DNA from: Neocallimastix lanati (nom. inval.)
Taxonomy: Eukaryota > Neocallimastigomycota > Neocallimastigomycetes > Neocallimastigales > Neocallimastigaceae
Assembly (NCBI GenBank): GCA_016946835.1
Contig: JACVTC010000027.1
Coordinates: 1-64,000, forward strand
Reading direction: 5' to 3'
DNA length: 64,000 nt
Shown: positions 36,260-48,281 of the stretch, one piece after another
Layout of the letters: each line of letters opens with the position of its first letter
How positions within the stretch are numbered: position 1 is the first letter of the stretch
The notes under the pieces: generated by a model
Told to the model about the DNA's origin: nothing
The model's input: only the letters and a program-made list of their open reading frames with translations
The model's database searches: none
Program-made: the position numbers and the translations under genes

Positions 36260-39200
36260 TTAAAATTTTCTTTTAAACATAGTTTTTGGATAAGAACGTT
36301 TTCCTTTACGAGTGCGCTTTGTGGTACGATGACCTTCATCCCTATCATTGGAGTTATCATTTCCAGCATTGTCATCATCATTTTCTCCATTATTTCCACC
36401 ATTATTTTCACCATTATTACTACTGTTATTAGAATTATTATCAGCAAGTGGAGCATTCTTGTAGGTATCACTTAATTTTTTTATAGCTTCATCTATTTCT
36501 TTGATCTGTTTCTTACTTTTTTCAGTTTTATTAACTGCATTAGTTTTAATAAAATCAGAAATTTCATCAAGTTTACCTTCTTCATTTCTCAATGCATTAG
36601 TTAATTCGGTTATACCCTTATCTTTATCATTTCTTGAAAGTTTGGTTAAGCTAAAAAGTTTTTTAGTGTGGTCAAAATTATTTATATTTTTGACTGCTCT
36701 AAGAAGACATTCTGCAGCTTTTTTCTTTTCTAAATCACTTGCTTGATTATTAGGATTAGCTACGTATCATTCATATATATGATTAATGAAATTTCCATAA
36801 CCTTCATATATACTTGGTTTTTCAAATAGATCTTCCGGAATATCATTCAAGTCTTCCATAGATTCCTCATGTATATTAGTATTTGAGTAACAATATTCAT
36901 TTTCAGATGATACAACAAGTTTTCCAATAAATTCACTTAGAGGATGTTCTCTTTCCCATTCTGTTCCTTCTTCAGAATTTCCAAGTTGTTTCTTTACAGC
37001 TATTTTATTATAAATCACCTTTAAATCTTCTATATATTGCTTTCTCTTTTTATAACTTTCAACTGGGTCATCAGTTGCATCTATATTAAATTTAGAGTTT
37101 CCTTTTTCGGATACAAAAGTATATTTATCTTCCTTACTTTTTCCTTTATTATAATTTCTCATAACATTAAGAAATTCAAGTTCATGACGGTTATTAAATT
37201 TATTCCATTTATTGAATTTATTAAATTCATCATAATGTCTTAAACTTTTCAATGCAAGGCCAAAGTGTTTTCTTTTTATTGAACCTTTAATTGCTCTATA
37301 GAATTTATTAATAGGACTAGAAGAATTTTTTACTAAACTAGATGCTACATACTCATCTAAAGCTTTCATTGCAAATGATGCTAATTCAGGTCCGTCTTTT
37401 ATAAATTCATTTTCTCTTTCCGAATTTGATAAATATAACTTTTCTGTACTATCTATTATTCTTTTATATTCCTCTCTATACCTCTTTTCATTATCTTTAA
37501 ATGCATTATAATACATATTATTTGTAGTTCTATTACCATTAATACGTATTTGTATAATTCCATCAGATTCAATTTTTTCTCTTACAATTATATCTATAAG
37601 TTCTTGTGTAGCTTGATCATATTTTTCTGGATTTTGAAGTTTTCTTAAAGTAGAATTATTATATGTATCAAGTAAATATTCATCAATTACACTATAAGCA
37701 ACATTTGATTTCATAATATTCATTATTTCTGAAACTACATATTCACTACTTTTATCATCATCAATTAATTCTAAATTTTGATTATACCAAGCTTTATATA
37801 TTTCTTCTTCATTTTTTTTTAATACATAGGTCATATGAATTATATTATCATCATTAATACTATATTGATTTTCTAAATTTAAAGCTGAAAGTGCATAATG
37901 AAAATAACTAGCTCCCATTTTACTATATTTGAGACAATATTCATGAATATAATTTATCAATTCATCTTTATATATATCAGTGTCTTTATTTTCAATTAAA
38001 TTTAGAAATGAATTTTCTCTAAATTGTATATCATAAAATTCATCAATATCTGCTTTATAATCAATATCTTTTTTAACTGTGAATTTTTCTTTTTTAATTT
38101 TTTTCAATTCATAATTACCATTGGTAAACTTATATAATTGTTCAACTAAACGAACACATTCAGAAATATATTTATTACCCTTATTTTTTTTATTAAATGA
38201 AATAATAGGATAGTAAATACTTTTGTAAAAATCACTATCCATTAAAGCATCTAATGTATTTCCAAATTTAATCGTAAAATAAAGGTCATCCTCATCAAAA
38301 TAATGAAGAACTGTGTATGAATCTTTAAAATCCTTGTCTACTGAAATAGCATATATATAATTATAATAATCAAAAATTAAATTATATATTAATTCTGAAA
38401 TTGTATTTACATTTTCATATAAAGAAGAAAAATCTAATGATGAAGTCATCTTTTTGTCATTTTCATTATATACATATTTAATATTAAATTCTTTATTTAA
38501 AATAGTACAAACTTCATAAATAAATTCAAATATATTATAATTTGATGTAACGTCTTCTTCCATATAATCTACCATATCGTTTATGCTATAATACTCATTA
38601 TAATCTACTAAAAAATTTTTTTGAAATTCAGAAATGGTTGTAGTATTAATGTTAGGATTTGATAATAAAATAGGTTCTAAATTATAATTATATAAATTTT
38701 CTAAAATATATTTTATATATTTAGTATCTATACTATTTTGGAAATATTTCACATTCAGTTCATTCAGAAATGCACCATTTGTAACAGAATTTTCTTTATT
38801 ATAAAACTTTTTCCTTTCAAAGGTGTCATGGTTATATTTATTTACCAAATCACTAAAATATACTATTTCTGCAACTTCATTATAAGTTTTATCTTGAACC
38901 TTGGATAAATCAAAATCTAAGTTTTGAAAATCAATAATTATTGATTTCATTGCATCTTGATATAAACTTTCATATTCTTCATTGTAGCCAGAGGATTTTA
39001 GAACACTCAAAATTATCTGGAAGTATACCTTCCTCATATTTTTAGCGATAGAACTTTTCGAATTAGAAGCGCTATACATTAGCTTCATATATTTTTCCTT
39101 ATCCGGAAATTCGAAATTCCTTCCAAAAATTGCATGATTAACACAACCAGAATACACTGAAAATTTTCTCTTATAATTCTTATCACATGATTTAATTATT

Positions 39201-39313
39201 CTTAGGCAATCGTTTGTAGAACCACAAATTGAACTTTTATTAATAACACCAAAATTATTTGTTTTATAGACTATATAAACAAATAAAAAATATAAAAGCG
39301 CACTTACATTCAT
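36260..39313 (-). CDS. Large secreted protein of unknown function, with in-frame TGA or tiny intron
   Basis: Starting at 39313, 848 codons are open to a TGA at 36769-36767. The same frame then continues open to a stop at 36260, so the whole reading region spans about 1017 codons. The N terminus is a signal peptide (MNVSALLYFLFVYIVYKTNN), followed by a Cys-containing segment (SSICGSTNDC, SCDKNY, SGCVNH; about 28-60). The rest is charged, Tyr/Asn/Glu/Lys-rich and probably helical, without known motifs. After the TGA come a Lys/Glu-rich coiled-coil-like segment (KLDEISDFIKTNAVNKTEKS), an Asn/Gly/Asp-rich low-complexity linker, and a basic tail (KRTRKGKRS). A GT...AG pair spanning the TGA would make a 54-bp in-frame intron (GTATAT...GTAG), or a 42-bp one. 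Alternatives are a sequencing error or a recent nonsense mutation. I do not recognise the family. Confidence 0.72.
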
Positions 39314-40110
39314 GTTCTATTTAAATAAAAAAAAAAAAAAAAAGTTTAATATTATAATTTATTAATGGAACCATTCCAAATTATATATTTAAAAATTAAA
39401 GAATTAAAAACGAAAATAAAATTAATAGATATTAGTAATTATAATAATGTTAAAATTAAATAAATAATTAAAATTTCTTTTATTAATAATTATTTATTTA
39501 CCTATTTTATTTTTTTAATTTTGTATTAATATTTATATTTATATTTATATTTTTATATTTTTAAATATTTAAAGGAATTAACTCATTATATATACTTTTT
39601 TTTTTTTTCTAATATTAACCAAATTTAAAATTTATAATAAATTTTTATAAAATTATTAAATGTATTTTTAATTAAAGTATAAAGAATATATAAAATTTAA
39701 ATTATATATTTAACTTTCATGAAATAATTTATAATAATTTAATGTGTAACGTAACATTTAAAAAATTTTTTTTAATAAATAATTAAAATATAATTTCTAT
39801 ATAATAATAAATATATTATGTGAATTATATTTATTATTATACATTATATATTTCAATTTATTTGATTAATATATTATATATATTTTTTATTATATTATTA
39901 TATATTTCATAGATTTATAATACTTCGAAGGAAATATTTTTAAATTTTTAAATATATTTTAAATAAATTTTTATATATCTATAATTTATTTTATCCGTTA
40001 TATATATATAAATACTAATCTTAATTTATTTAGTTTTAATTCATCTTATTTTAATTTTTGATTATTTGTTTTTATTTTTTATAATATATATTGATAATAA
40101 AATAATATAT
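39314..40110. other. AT-rich spacer upstream of the large minus-strand gene
   Basis: Poly-A (about 39328-39343) lies immediately upstream of the ATG, then TA-rich DNA. It must hold the promoter of the gene on its left, but no element can be distinguished. Confidence 0.55.
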
Positions 40111-40172
40111 TTGTTAATACTATATTCCCTGTCTAAAAAAAAAAAAAAAAAAAAAAAATTGTTAATACTATA
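40111..40172 (+). mobile_element. Ultra-short LINE family-1 insertion (about 10 bp + poly(A)) with 14-bp target duplication
   Basis: ttgttaatactata at 40111-40124 is repeated exactly at 40159-40172. Between the two are only ttccctgtct (the last bases of the family-1 LINE 3' UTR) and 24 A residues. This is the signature of target-primed reverse transcription that stopped after about 10 template bases beyond the tail. Confidence 0.92.
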
Positions 40173-41440
40173 CTAAAGTTATAACTTTCGAGAAATAATT
40201 ATTTTTTTATATACAAAATTCATAAAATTCATATATATATTTAATAGTATACATAATTATAAATTAATATTGTAATTCTACTATTATCTTGGAAAATTAG
40301 AAGACATAAAGAGTAATTCTTTATTAATTTGACAAATATTTGAAATTCTAATTTAAATAATTATAAAAATTATAAATTTACTAGTATCTTGACGTCCTAC
40401 TAAATCTAAACAATGTTGTACAAAATTATAACAGTTATTTCAGAAAAAATCATATTGTAGATATTTACCATTGGAAAATACATGTTTTAATTCAAATTTT
40501 TCTTTAGGAAATCTGTTTTTATCAATCATATTATTCAATTCAGTTGAAGAATATGATCGATAATAATTAACGTCCGGATTAAGATTCATCTTTCAGAGAA
40601 TCCTCTTGAGAGTCTCTGAGACTCTTAATCTATTAGTAGTCAGTTAATTGTGTTTAATAATTATATCAACTTTATTAATATGGTTTATAATTAAAATTAC
40701 TAAAGAATTACTGCTATATAATTCTATACAATTTATATGTATTTATAAGAATAAATATGAATTATACATTAATGCAATATATGTCAATACATTATACATT
40801 ATAAAGAATGTGTAGCGTTTCACAATTTAACTTAAATATTTTTAATTAATTGCCACATTATATTATATTTTTTAACCAATAAATAAATAATTAAATAAAT
40901 TATTAAATAAATAAGAAAAATAAAAATCATTTTTGAAATAAGTGGATATAAGTCTTTAAATATTTTATTATAAAATATTTTTAAATAAATAAATAATAAA
41001 TAATAAATAATAAATAATAAATAATAAATAATAAATAATAAATAATAAATAATAAATAATAAATAATAAATAATAAATAATAAACATAATAAATAAATAT
41101 AATAAATAAATAAATAATAAATAATAAACATAATAAATTAATATAATAAATAATTAATTTATTTTTCTAATTAAAAAAATTGAATAATTTACACTAATTT
41201 TTTATTCAGAATTAATTCAAATATTAAATAGTAAAAAAATATTTTCATATATATTTCATTTTACTGTTAAATTAAAAAATTATATATTACTTATTCTGAA
41301 TAATAAATAATTAAATATAAGTAATAAATTACTAAATAACTAAATATATTAATGTTATTTTTTAAATATTAAAAATAAAATCATTTAATAGACACTATTA
41401 AAATCTATATAATAAATTTATTTATTATTATATAATTTTA
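40173..41440. other. AT-rich spacer upstream of the first MULE
   Basis: It contains a less AT-biased patch at about 40565-40640 (gtccggatt, cagagaatcctcttgagag) that I could not assign, and tgtagcgtttcacaattt at about 40810. It may include the left end of the plus-strand Mutator-like element, but no terminal repeat pair was established. Confidence 0.5.
40990..41083. repeat. (AAATAAT)n heptamer microsatellite
   Basis: About 13 copies of the 7-base unit, the reverse complement of the array at 20829-20958. Imperfect copies continue to about 41155. All frames are open on the minus strand, giving a spurious YLLFIIYYL protein. Confidence 0.93.
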
Positions 41441-42860
41441 TTGGAAATGGAGGAAAATATTAGAATTGAAAAAAGTGAAATAAATCGAGTAAAAAAGCAA
41501 ATTATTATTAACAGAAAATATATATTTAATTTTTCAAATGGAAAGAAAGATAATTCAAAGGTATGTAGATGCACTGAATATAGAACTTCAAATAAATGTA
41601 AATCTTTTATTATTTTAAATGATAAGATGGAGATTTTAGAATATGAAGGTTTACATAATCATCTTGAAAAAGAATACGAAGCATCTAAATCAATAGTTAA
41701 GCATAAAATTAAAGAAGCAATAAGAAAAAGTCCTTTTTCTTTGAATATTAGACCAAAACATATATTTATGAAATTTCTCAGGACATGTGATTAATATGTC
41801 CTGAATTCAACTCCATTAGAACCCAAATTATAAAACGTATAAATAGGCAATTATCTCCTGACATAACAACTTTTGAAGAAATTCCAGAGGAAAGAGAATA
41901 TTATAAAACGGAAAATGGTGTGATAATTCTATGATATTCAAAAATCTTAATTATATAATTTTTCAATCCCCATTTCAAGCAAATCCATTCACACAATATT
42001 ATAAGGATATATATGCAAATGGTACATGTTATATTGCGCCAAAATTTAGTTATCAAGTGTTCAATACTAGAATATATGTTGAAAAAAATAAATAGTTTTT
42101 ACAATACTTCCATTTCAATATTAAGCGATATAAACAATCCTCTTACGAAACATTATTTAAAGAAATAAAAAAAAAAAAAAAAAAAAAAAACGAGTAAATT
42201 TAGTAACAGTATTGTTATTTCTCCAATTAATTTTCATTGTGACTTTGAAAAAAGCATATCAAACGCAACAAAAAAATCTTTTCCTTATATAAATATCAAA
42301 TATTGTGTTTGGCACTTTAAAAGATCATAAGAAATTCAAAAAAAAACAGATTATGTTCTAATGAAATTGATAATAATAATAATTTATATACTTATTATAT
42401 AAAACTATTTCAAAATTTCCATTTATTAATCCTATTTATATACCACGCATTTACTCAAAAATAAAAAATACATGTAAAAAATGAATATAATAATTTTTTA
42501 GAATTTTTAGAATATTTTAAAATCAACTATTTAAATAAATATAATTCAAATAACTGGAATTATTATAACAATATAGGACATATTACAAATAATGCATCCG
42601 AATTTTTTAATAATTATTTAAATAATCTTTTCCAAAAAAAAAAACTACTTTTTATAAATTAATAATAACAATAAAGAAAGAAGAAGCTTTATCGTATAAT
42701 AATTACAACAGAAGAATTAGAGGTTTTTTAAAAAGAAAATAAAAACCATTAATAGAACTGATGAAATCAAGACTTTAATTGAATGTTATAAAAATAAAAA
42801 AGAAAAATTAATTTGTATTGGATGCTATGATGTTGATATAGTTGAATTATGATACGATTG
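41441..42860 (+). mobile_element. FLYWCH-type Mutator-like transposon, decayed copy 1
   Basis: The frame 41441-41794 (117 aa) is a FLYWCH-like zinc-binding domain (F..RKY.F, VCRCTEYRTSNKCKSFIIL, LHNHLE). Downstream, in changing frames, comes a MULE DDE core: IYANGTCYIAPKFSYQVF (about 42010), FHCDFEKSISNATKK with WHFKRS (about 42230-42325), and WNYYNNIGHITNNASEFFNNYLN (about 42560-42625), the region expected to hold the third acidic residue. In the copy at 45-47 kb the first motif reads FADGSFYIAP; here the presumed catalytic Asp is Asn. Several stops and shifts, plus a poly-A at about 42170-42190, make it non-functional. Element ends were not found. Confidence 0.82.
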
Positions 42861-43080
42861 TTTAATTCATTTAAATAATATAAAATACTACTTTTTTAAA
42901 AATTAGTATTTTTCTAACCTTTTTTAATTAAGATTATAATTTTAAAAGATATTATTTTTCAGTTAGTTTTTTTTTTTACTAATTAAATTATAATTAAAAC
43001 TATTCCATTTGATAATAGTTATTTTTTATTAATATCAATATTATATTATAAAGAATATCAATATTTTATATAGTTATTTT

Positions 43081-44563
43081 TATTATTAATATCATTTAAT
43101 AGTCTTTTATTGACATTTTTTGAATAATAGACATTTTCTAATATTATGCAATATCCATTTATACTTCCTTCATAGGTTCCAATTCCATCAAATTCGCAGA
43201 TTGAATCATTTGCACATTTCATTGAAATTTTCTCTTCTTTGAAGTTTTTAAGGATTTCCTTTTTGTTGATGATGTGCTCAGAAGCACCTGTATCATAAGT
43301 CCAAACAGTTTTATTATTTTAAGGTTTCTCGCCTGCTGATATTGTATTTTCGGAATGGTCATCTTCAGAATGGTCATCACACAAGAGTTCTTGATCGGAT
43401 TCTTCAGCGTTTTTAATAAATTTGATACTATCAATTTCCTTTTTGTATAGAAATTTTAATTCATCCAAGGTCATTTCTTCATTAGAAGAATTTTCTTCGT
43501 ATTCTACATTAGAGATTGATTTGTTTTTGTTGTTTTTAACACTTTTGACATTGTGTGAAAATTTCTTTTTTTTGAGTGACTTATTTTTATTTCTTTTGTT
43601 TTCGCTTTTCTTACTGTTCCTTCTACTTCTTGAGAGTGGATTACAAATGCATTCGTCAGTGGTATGTACATAAATCTTGCATACATAGCAGCAGTTTGGT
43701 GTCCTAGCAGGTTCATGTCTTCCGTTTTTATTGTTACTTCAATATTATTGATATATATAGTTGTTTTATCATTGTTGGAATTTTTAACGAAATCGATATC
43801 CCTATTGAGATAAATCTGGAAATTAATTTTATACAGTGCTTCATCCAGGAATCTTTCAACAGATTTAGTACCATCTTGGTGGATTAGATCCTTGAGTATT
43901 TTCGTAAAAGACAAAGATATAACTCTCATTTTTTCCCGATCTCCGATTTGTGTTTTGTTTTTATCCATTATATCAAATATTTCAGTAATTTGATTAATAA
44001 CAGTTTTACATTCAGATAGATTCTTGGCTTTTTGAGAGTAAAGTTTCTTTAACCAGTAGTCAAAATAATATGTTTATTCCTTACTATATAATGCTTTTAA
44101 TTTTTGCATTATTTCGTACGAAGTCTTAAAGCCCCTAATACAAGGTAGAATATCCTTTTTAATATTTGTATAATTAATTGCACTAATCATGGCGTCTTCT
44201 TTATGGGTTTGTTTGATGTTTACCTCCAGATTTTGGATGGCTTTTGTAGAACCTTTTTGATTTCCGGGTTTATTCTTTTCTTCCTCGATGTAGGGTATAT
44301 ATATATTATACCCTACATCGTTTATTTAATATTGATCACGTGATTTATATTATAAACAGTATAGGTTTTTAGTATATATATAGCATAAAACCCTATCATT
44401 TATATACATATTCGAGTTTCTTATTGAATTCTCCAATTACATCAGATTCAACATATTCAAAGATTTCCTTTGATTTGAGGATTTTTCTTAGGATGAATTC
44501 CTAGCTTTCGAAGTTCTTTTTATTAAGATTTTCTTCGATACGTAAGTTTGATTCAGTAGACAT
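43081..44563 (-). mobile_element. Ty1/Copia-type retrotransposon fossil (gag and protease part)
   Basis: On the minus strand this region begins at a gag-like start at 44563. It shows Copia-type gag sequence, a CCHC zinc knuckle (C-x2-C-x4-H-x4-C, around 43690-43650) and the aspartic protease motif WTYDTGASEHI (around 43310-43280). Integrase, reverse transcriptase and LTRs were not found beside it. It is broken in several places and also interrupted by a short AT-rich insertion (about 44285-44410). The state of decay suggests an old copy. Confidence 0.82.
44285..44410. repeat. Short insertion with perfect hairpin and a dispersed motif
   Basis: 44286-44320 is a perfect palindrome with 14-bp arms (cgatgtagggtata / tataccctacatcg) around a TA core. 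It is followed by atcacgtgatttat and tataggtttttagtatatat then gcataaaaccctat, a motif that recurs, varied, at about 18255-18310 and 18497-18545. It sits within the Copia fossil and is probably a small non-autonomous element. Confidence 0.65.
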
Positions 44564-45029
44564 GTTGATAGTAGTTAAAAGAGAAATGAGACTCATAATA
44601 ACTTATTTGATTTAATGTTTTAATATTAATAAAATTTATTTTAATATAATTATTTTACAATTTACAAAATTACATAATATTTAAACTAATCGTGGCTTAT
44701 ATCATAAATAATAAAATTAACAACGAGAAAATAATGTATTTCAAATATGTTATTATATATTATATTTAATTTATTTTAATAAAGTGATTATTTCAATATA
44801 ACTTTGACATTTATTATAATAAAACTTCATTATATTCTCTCATTTATTTTATTTACTTATATGTTTATCTTTTAATAATATTTTAAGCCACATTTTACGA
44901 AATGATACACATTCATTAAATTTATTCAATATGTAAAAATTTTTTTTATAAAAAAAGGTTAATATTTAGCTATACATTGATTTTGATGTATAGCTAAATA
45001 TTTCAATATTAATACATTAATATATATAT
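44564..45029. other. AT-rich spacer between Copia fossil and MULE copy 2
   Basis: No coding sequence. It may include the leader or a decayed LTR of the Copia fossil, but no LTR pair was recognised. A short inverted pair, aatatttagctatacatt / gatgtatagctaaatattt, lies at about 44960-45005. Confidence 0.55.
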
Positions 45030-46913
45030 AAATAATTTGGGAGAGTTGCATTTCGATAAGTGGCGTATTATTAAAATGTTTCATTCCCCAAGTTGCATTT
45101 CGCCAGACTGCATTTAGACAAGTGGCTTATTGATATAAATAAATGAATGAATAAATAAATAAAAATTCAAAATAATTTTTTTAAACTTGTTTATATTATA
45201 TTTTACAATTCTAGATATTTTTTAATATTTTATAAAATAGTAATAAAATAATTATTTATAATATTTAATTATAAAAATATATTTAATTATAAAGATATAT
45301 TTTAATATTTTGTAAAATAGTAATAATTATTTATAATATTTAATTATAAAGATATATTTTAATATTTTGTAAAATAGTAATAATTATTTATAATATTTAA
45401 TTATAAAGATATATTTTAATATTTTGTAAAAAATAATATATAATAACTATATATAAATCTTTTATTTTTTTAACTTTATTACCACATAATTCTTTTTTTT
45501 TTTTAATTTCTAATACTCTTTTAAAATGACATAAACAATATTTAATATTTGCATTAATAAAAACTTTTTGTGCAGTATCAGATATAGCTTTTTCAAAATC
45601 GCAATGAAATATTTTTGGCGTAATTTCAATACTATTATATTTACTAGAATTTTTTTTTATTTCTTCAAATAATACTTCATAAGTTGTTTGCTTTCTATTT
45701 TTTAATATAGAAAAGAAAGTATTGTAAAAACAATTTAATTCTGTAACATAGGTTCTAGTTATGAATACTTGATAACTAAATATAGGTGCAATATAAAATG
45801 AGCCATCCGCAAAAATATGTTTATTTTTAGAAAATAATTCTGCTTGGAATGGAGATTGAAAAACAATTAAATCATTATTTTTGAATATCATAAAATTTTC
45901 ATCCCTTTTTGTTTTATAATATTTTGATTCATATGAAATTTCATCAAATATTGCTATATCAGGAGGTAGCTATTTTCTTCTACTTATTGTTACTTAGGAT
46001 TTAATTGAATTATATCCTGGACATATAAGTCCTATACCTCGAGAAATTTCATCATATTTACGTTTCATATTCACATTAAAAGGAATTGAACTATTTGAAA
46101 TTTCATCTATAATTTTATTTTTTACAATTGATTTAGCTGCTCTAAATTTATTTTCAAGATGATTATGAGTCATCATATTCTAAGATTTGATTCTCATTAT
46201 TTAAAATAATGAAAGATGGACATTGATTTAATGTTTTATATTCTGTACATTTATATTTTTTTGGATTGTCTTTCCTTTTGGATGAAAGATTAAGCTTATA
46301 TTTTCTGTTTAAAATAATTTGTTCTTTTCCTCTATTAGTTTTGCTTATTTCAATTTCTAGATTTTTCTCCATTTTTTTTTTTTTTTAATAAAAGTTTCTA
46401 ATTAAATATTTTAATGATTAATTTTAATAATATATATTTTTAATTATATATACTATAAATAAAGATTAATTATCCAAATCCTATTTTTTAATTCTTCTAT
46501 ATTTTAAATAATTCCTTTTTTTTTAGTGTAACTGATAAATATAAAGTATTTATGAGTATATTATATTTATTATTATATAAAGTATAAAAATCTTTATATT
46601 ATAATTTTATATTTATTTTTATATTTAATAACTATTATAATTTTCATCGTTATTATAAAAATATTATTATTGATGTTTCTGTAATTATTGCTACAGTTTA
46701 TATTATTTATTTATTATTTATTATTATTATTTATTATAGATTTATAAAATACTACAAGAAAAAATTTTTTATGTTTTTCTAAAGTAGATAAATATTATTT
46801 TTATTAACTCATTTATATATATATTTGTAAATAATAATAATATTATTTATAATTTAATCGTCATTATTATTATTAATGACAATCCTTTTTTATAATTATA
46901 ACAATACTGTTTA

Positions 46914-46953
<40 letters not shown>

Positions 46954-47089
46954 TTTTTATTTATTATTTATCAATTACTTATTATTTATTTATTTAAACA
47001 GATATTTGTAAAGATATATGAAAAAATTTTTTTAATATTTAAATATTTCTTCAAAAATATAAATACATCAATATTAATAATATTTAATT

Positions 47090-47125
<36 letters not shown>

Positions 47126-47224
47126 TAATTCTCAATATGGCTATATGCCACATTTTTTAATACACCATATACTTTCAAAAATGGCGAAATGCAACTTGGC
47201 AAACTGCCCATTCCCAAATAATTT
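45030..47224 (-). mobile_element. FLYWCH-type Mutator-like transposon copy 2, complete ends, internally deleted
   Basis: aaataattt at 45030-45038 is repeated at 47216-47224, a 9-bp target duplication typical of MULEs. The element between them (45039-47215) starts GGGAGAG and ends TCCC. Both ends carry an 18-bp inverted block (ccaagttgcatttcgcca, 45088-45105 versus 47182-47199), and the left end has a second, subterminal copy of gttgcatttcg near 45046. The transposase is on the minus strand: FLYWCH domain (46372-46163 and 46176-45994), then the DDE core (45891-45425) with FADGSFYIAP, FHCDFEKAISDTAQ and CLCHFKR. The part holding the third catalytic residue is replaced by a 57-bp tandem repeat. 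It also has breaks between frames, so it is non-autonomous. Confidence 0.92.
45225..45430. repeat. 57-bp tandem repeat inside the MULE
   Basis: About 3.5 copies of a 57-base AT-rich unit (containing tttaatattttgtaaaatag and taattataaagatata), with exact 57-base spacing between the aat positions 45304, 45361 and 45418. It occupies the place where the transposase C terminus should be. Confidence 0.9.
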
Positions 47225-47713
47225 AATTATTAATTTACTAATTATAAATTTTTAATAGATTAATATATAAATTTTTTTTTAAAAAATAAATATTGAAAAT
47301 AATTTATTTTTTTTTAAATTGCAAGACTAATAATAATAATAATAATAATAATAATTGTGAACTTCCCACTTATTTATCTATTTTATTCATTTATTTATTT
47401 ATTATAATTTTCTATATTTCTCATAACATAAATCTATGCTAATTCATTTTTAATTTATTTTTAATTTATTTTATGTAAACTATATCACATTTATAAATCA
47501 CATGACGTATTATATAAAAGTTATGTTTAGTGTATGATTTTACTCTCTGTTAACCTTTTATACAATTACTGTATAATAAATTTATTATAATATTAATAAA
47601 GCTAATAATAATAATAATATATTAATAAAGCTAATAATAATAATAATAATATTAATATAAATATTAATAATCATGGTAATAATAAAAAAAAGTATAAAAA
47701 ATAAAAAAAAAAA
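47225..47713. other. AT-rich spacer
   Basis: Contains (aat)n at about 47329-47356 and a local repeat, ttaataaagctaataataataat (about 47593-47650, two copies). Nothing coding. Confidence 0.6.
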
Positions 47714-48281
47714 TGTATATGACTGATAAACTTAAACCACTTAATGCTTTTATTTCATATTTAAAAAAAAAATAAAAGAATCAAATAAATATAATGAATA
47801 TGAAAATAGATTTTTTAAAAGAGTTAAAGATTATAATATTTTAATGAAAATAGATAATTATAAATTTAAGGAATTTAAGTCGTATGTTAAAAATAAGGAA
47901 ATCAGCACAGTAAAAATCCTAAATAAAAATGAAATTAAAAGCAGAAAAAAAAATATAAAAGATAACACTTTATTATTCAATTATAATTTTCCAAAAAATA
48001 TATGCACTTCCAATGAGGATAATAAATTCTTTAAAATGTTTTTGAAAGGTTTTAATGAAAATATTGAACTTCTTAGTGATTCCAAATTGTTTTTATTAAA
48101 AGAATATGAAAATGAAATTCAAAAAAAAAAGTATTTGGAAAACAAAGATAGTATTCAATTTAGTACTTCAGGAATAGTAGAAGGAAATATTGATTTTTCA
48201 AAATTTTTAATAAGAATGATAGAAAATGATGAATTATCTGATAAAGAAATAAGTGACAACAATAAAGTTAATAGGTTTTAA
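47714..48281 (+). CDS. Small Lys/Asn-rich protein of unknown function, frame change in a poly-A run
   Basis: An ATG at 47714 opens MYMTDKLKPLNAFISYLKKK and ends in a run of A (47760-47771). Protein-like sequence continues in another frame (KESNKYNEYENRFFKRVKDYN...), which becomes the open frame 47844-48281 (145 aa, MKIDNYKFKEF...). The shift could be a homopolymer sequencing error, a mutation or a missed intron. Composition is Lys/Asn/Glu-rich. The opening KPLNAFISYL slightly resembles the start of an HMG box, but the rest does not support that. No function is assigned. Confidence 0.35.

Noticed and set aside
45100-47160. CRISPR-like or satellite array from the many short repeats near the MULE
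   Set aside because: The repeats are AT microsatellites and a 57-bp tandem array without spacers; the organism is eukaryotic.
47714-47775. HMG-box mating-type or chromatin gene (KPLNAFISYL)
   Set aside because: Only about ten residues resemble the box start; the conserved aromatic and basic positions that follow are missing.
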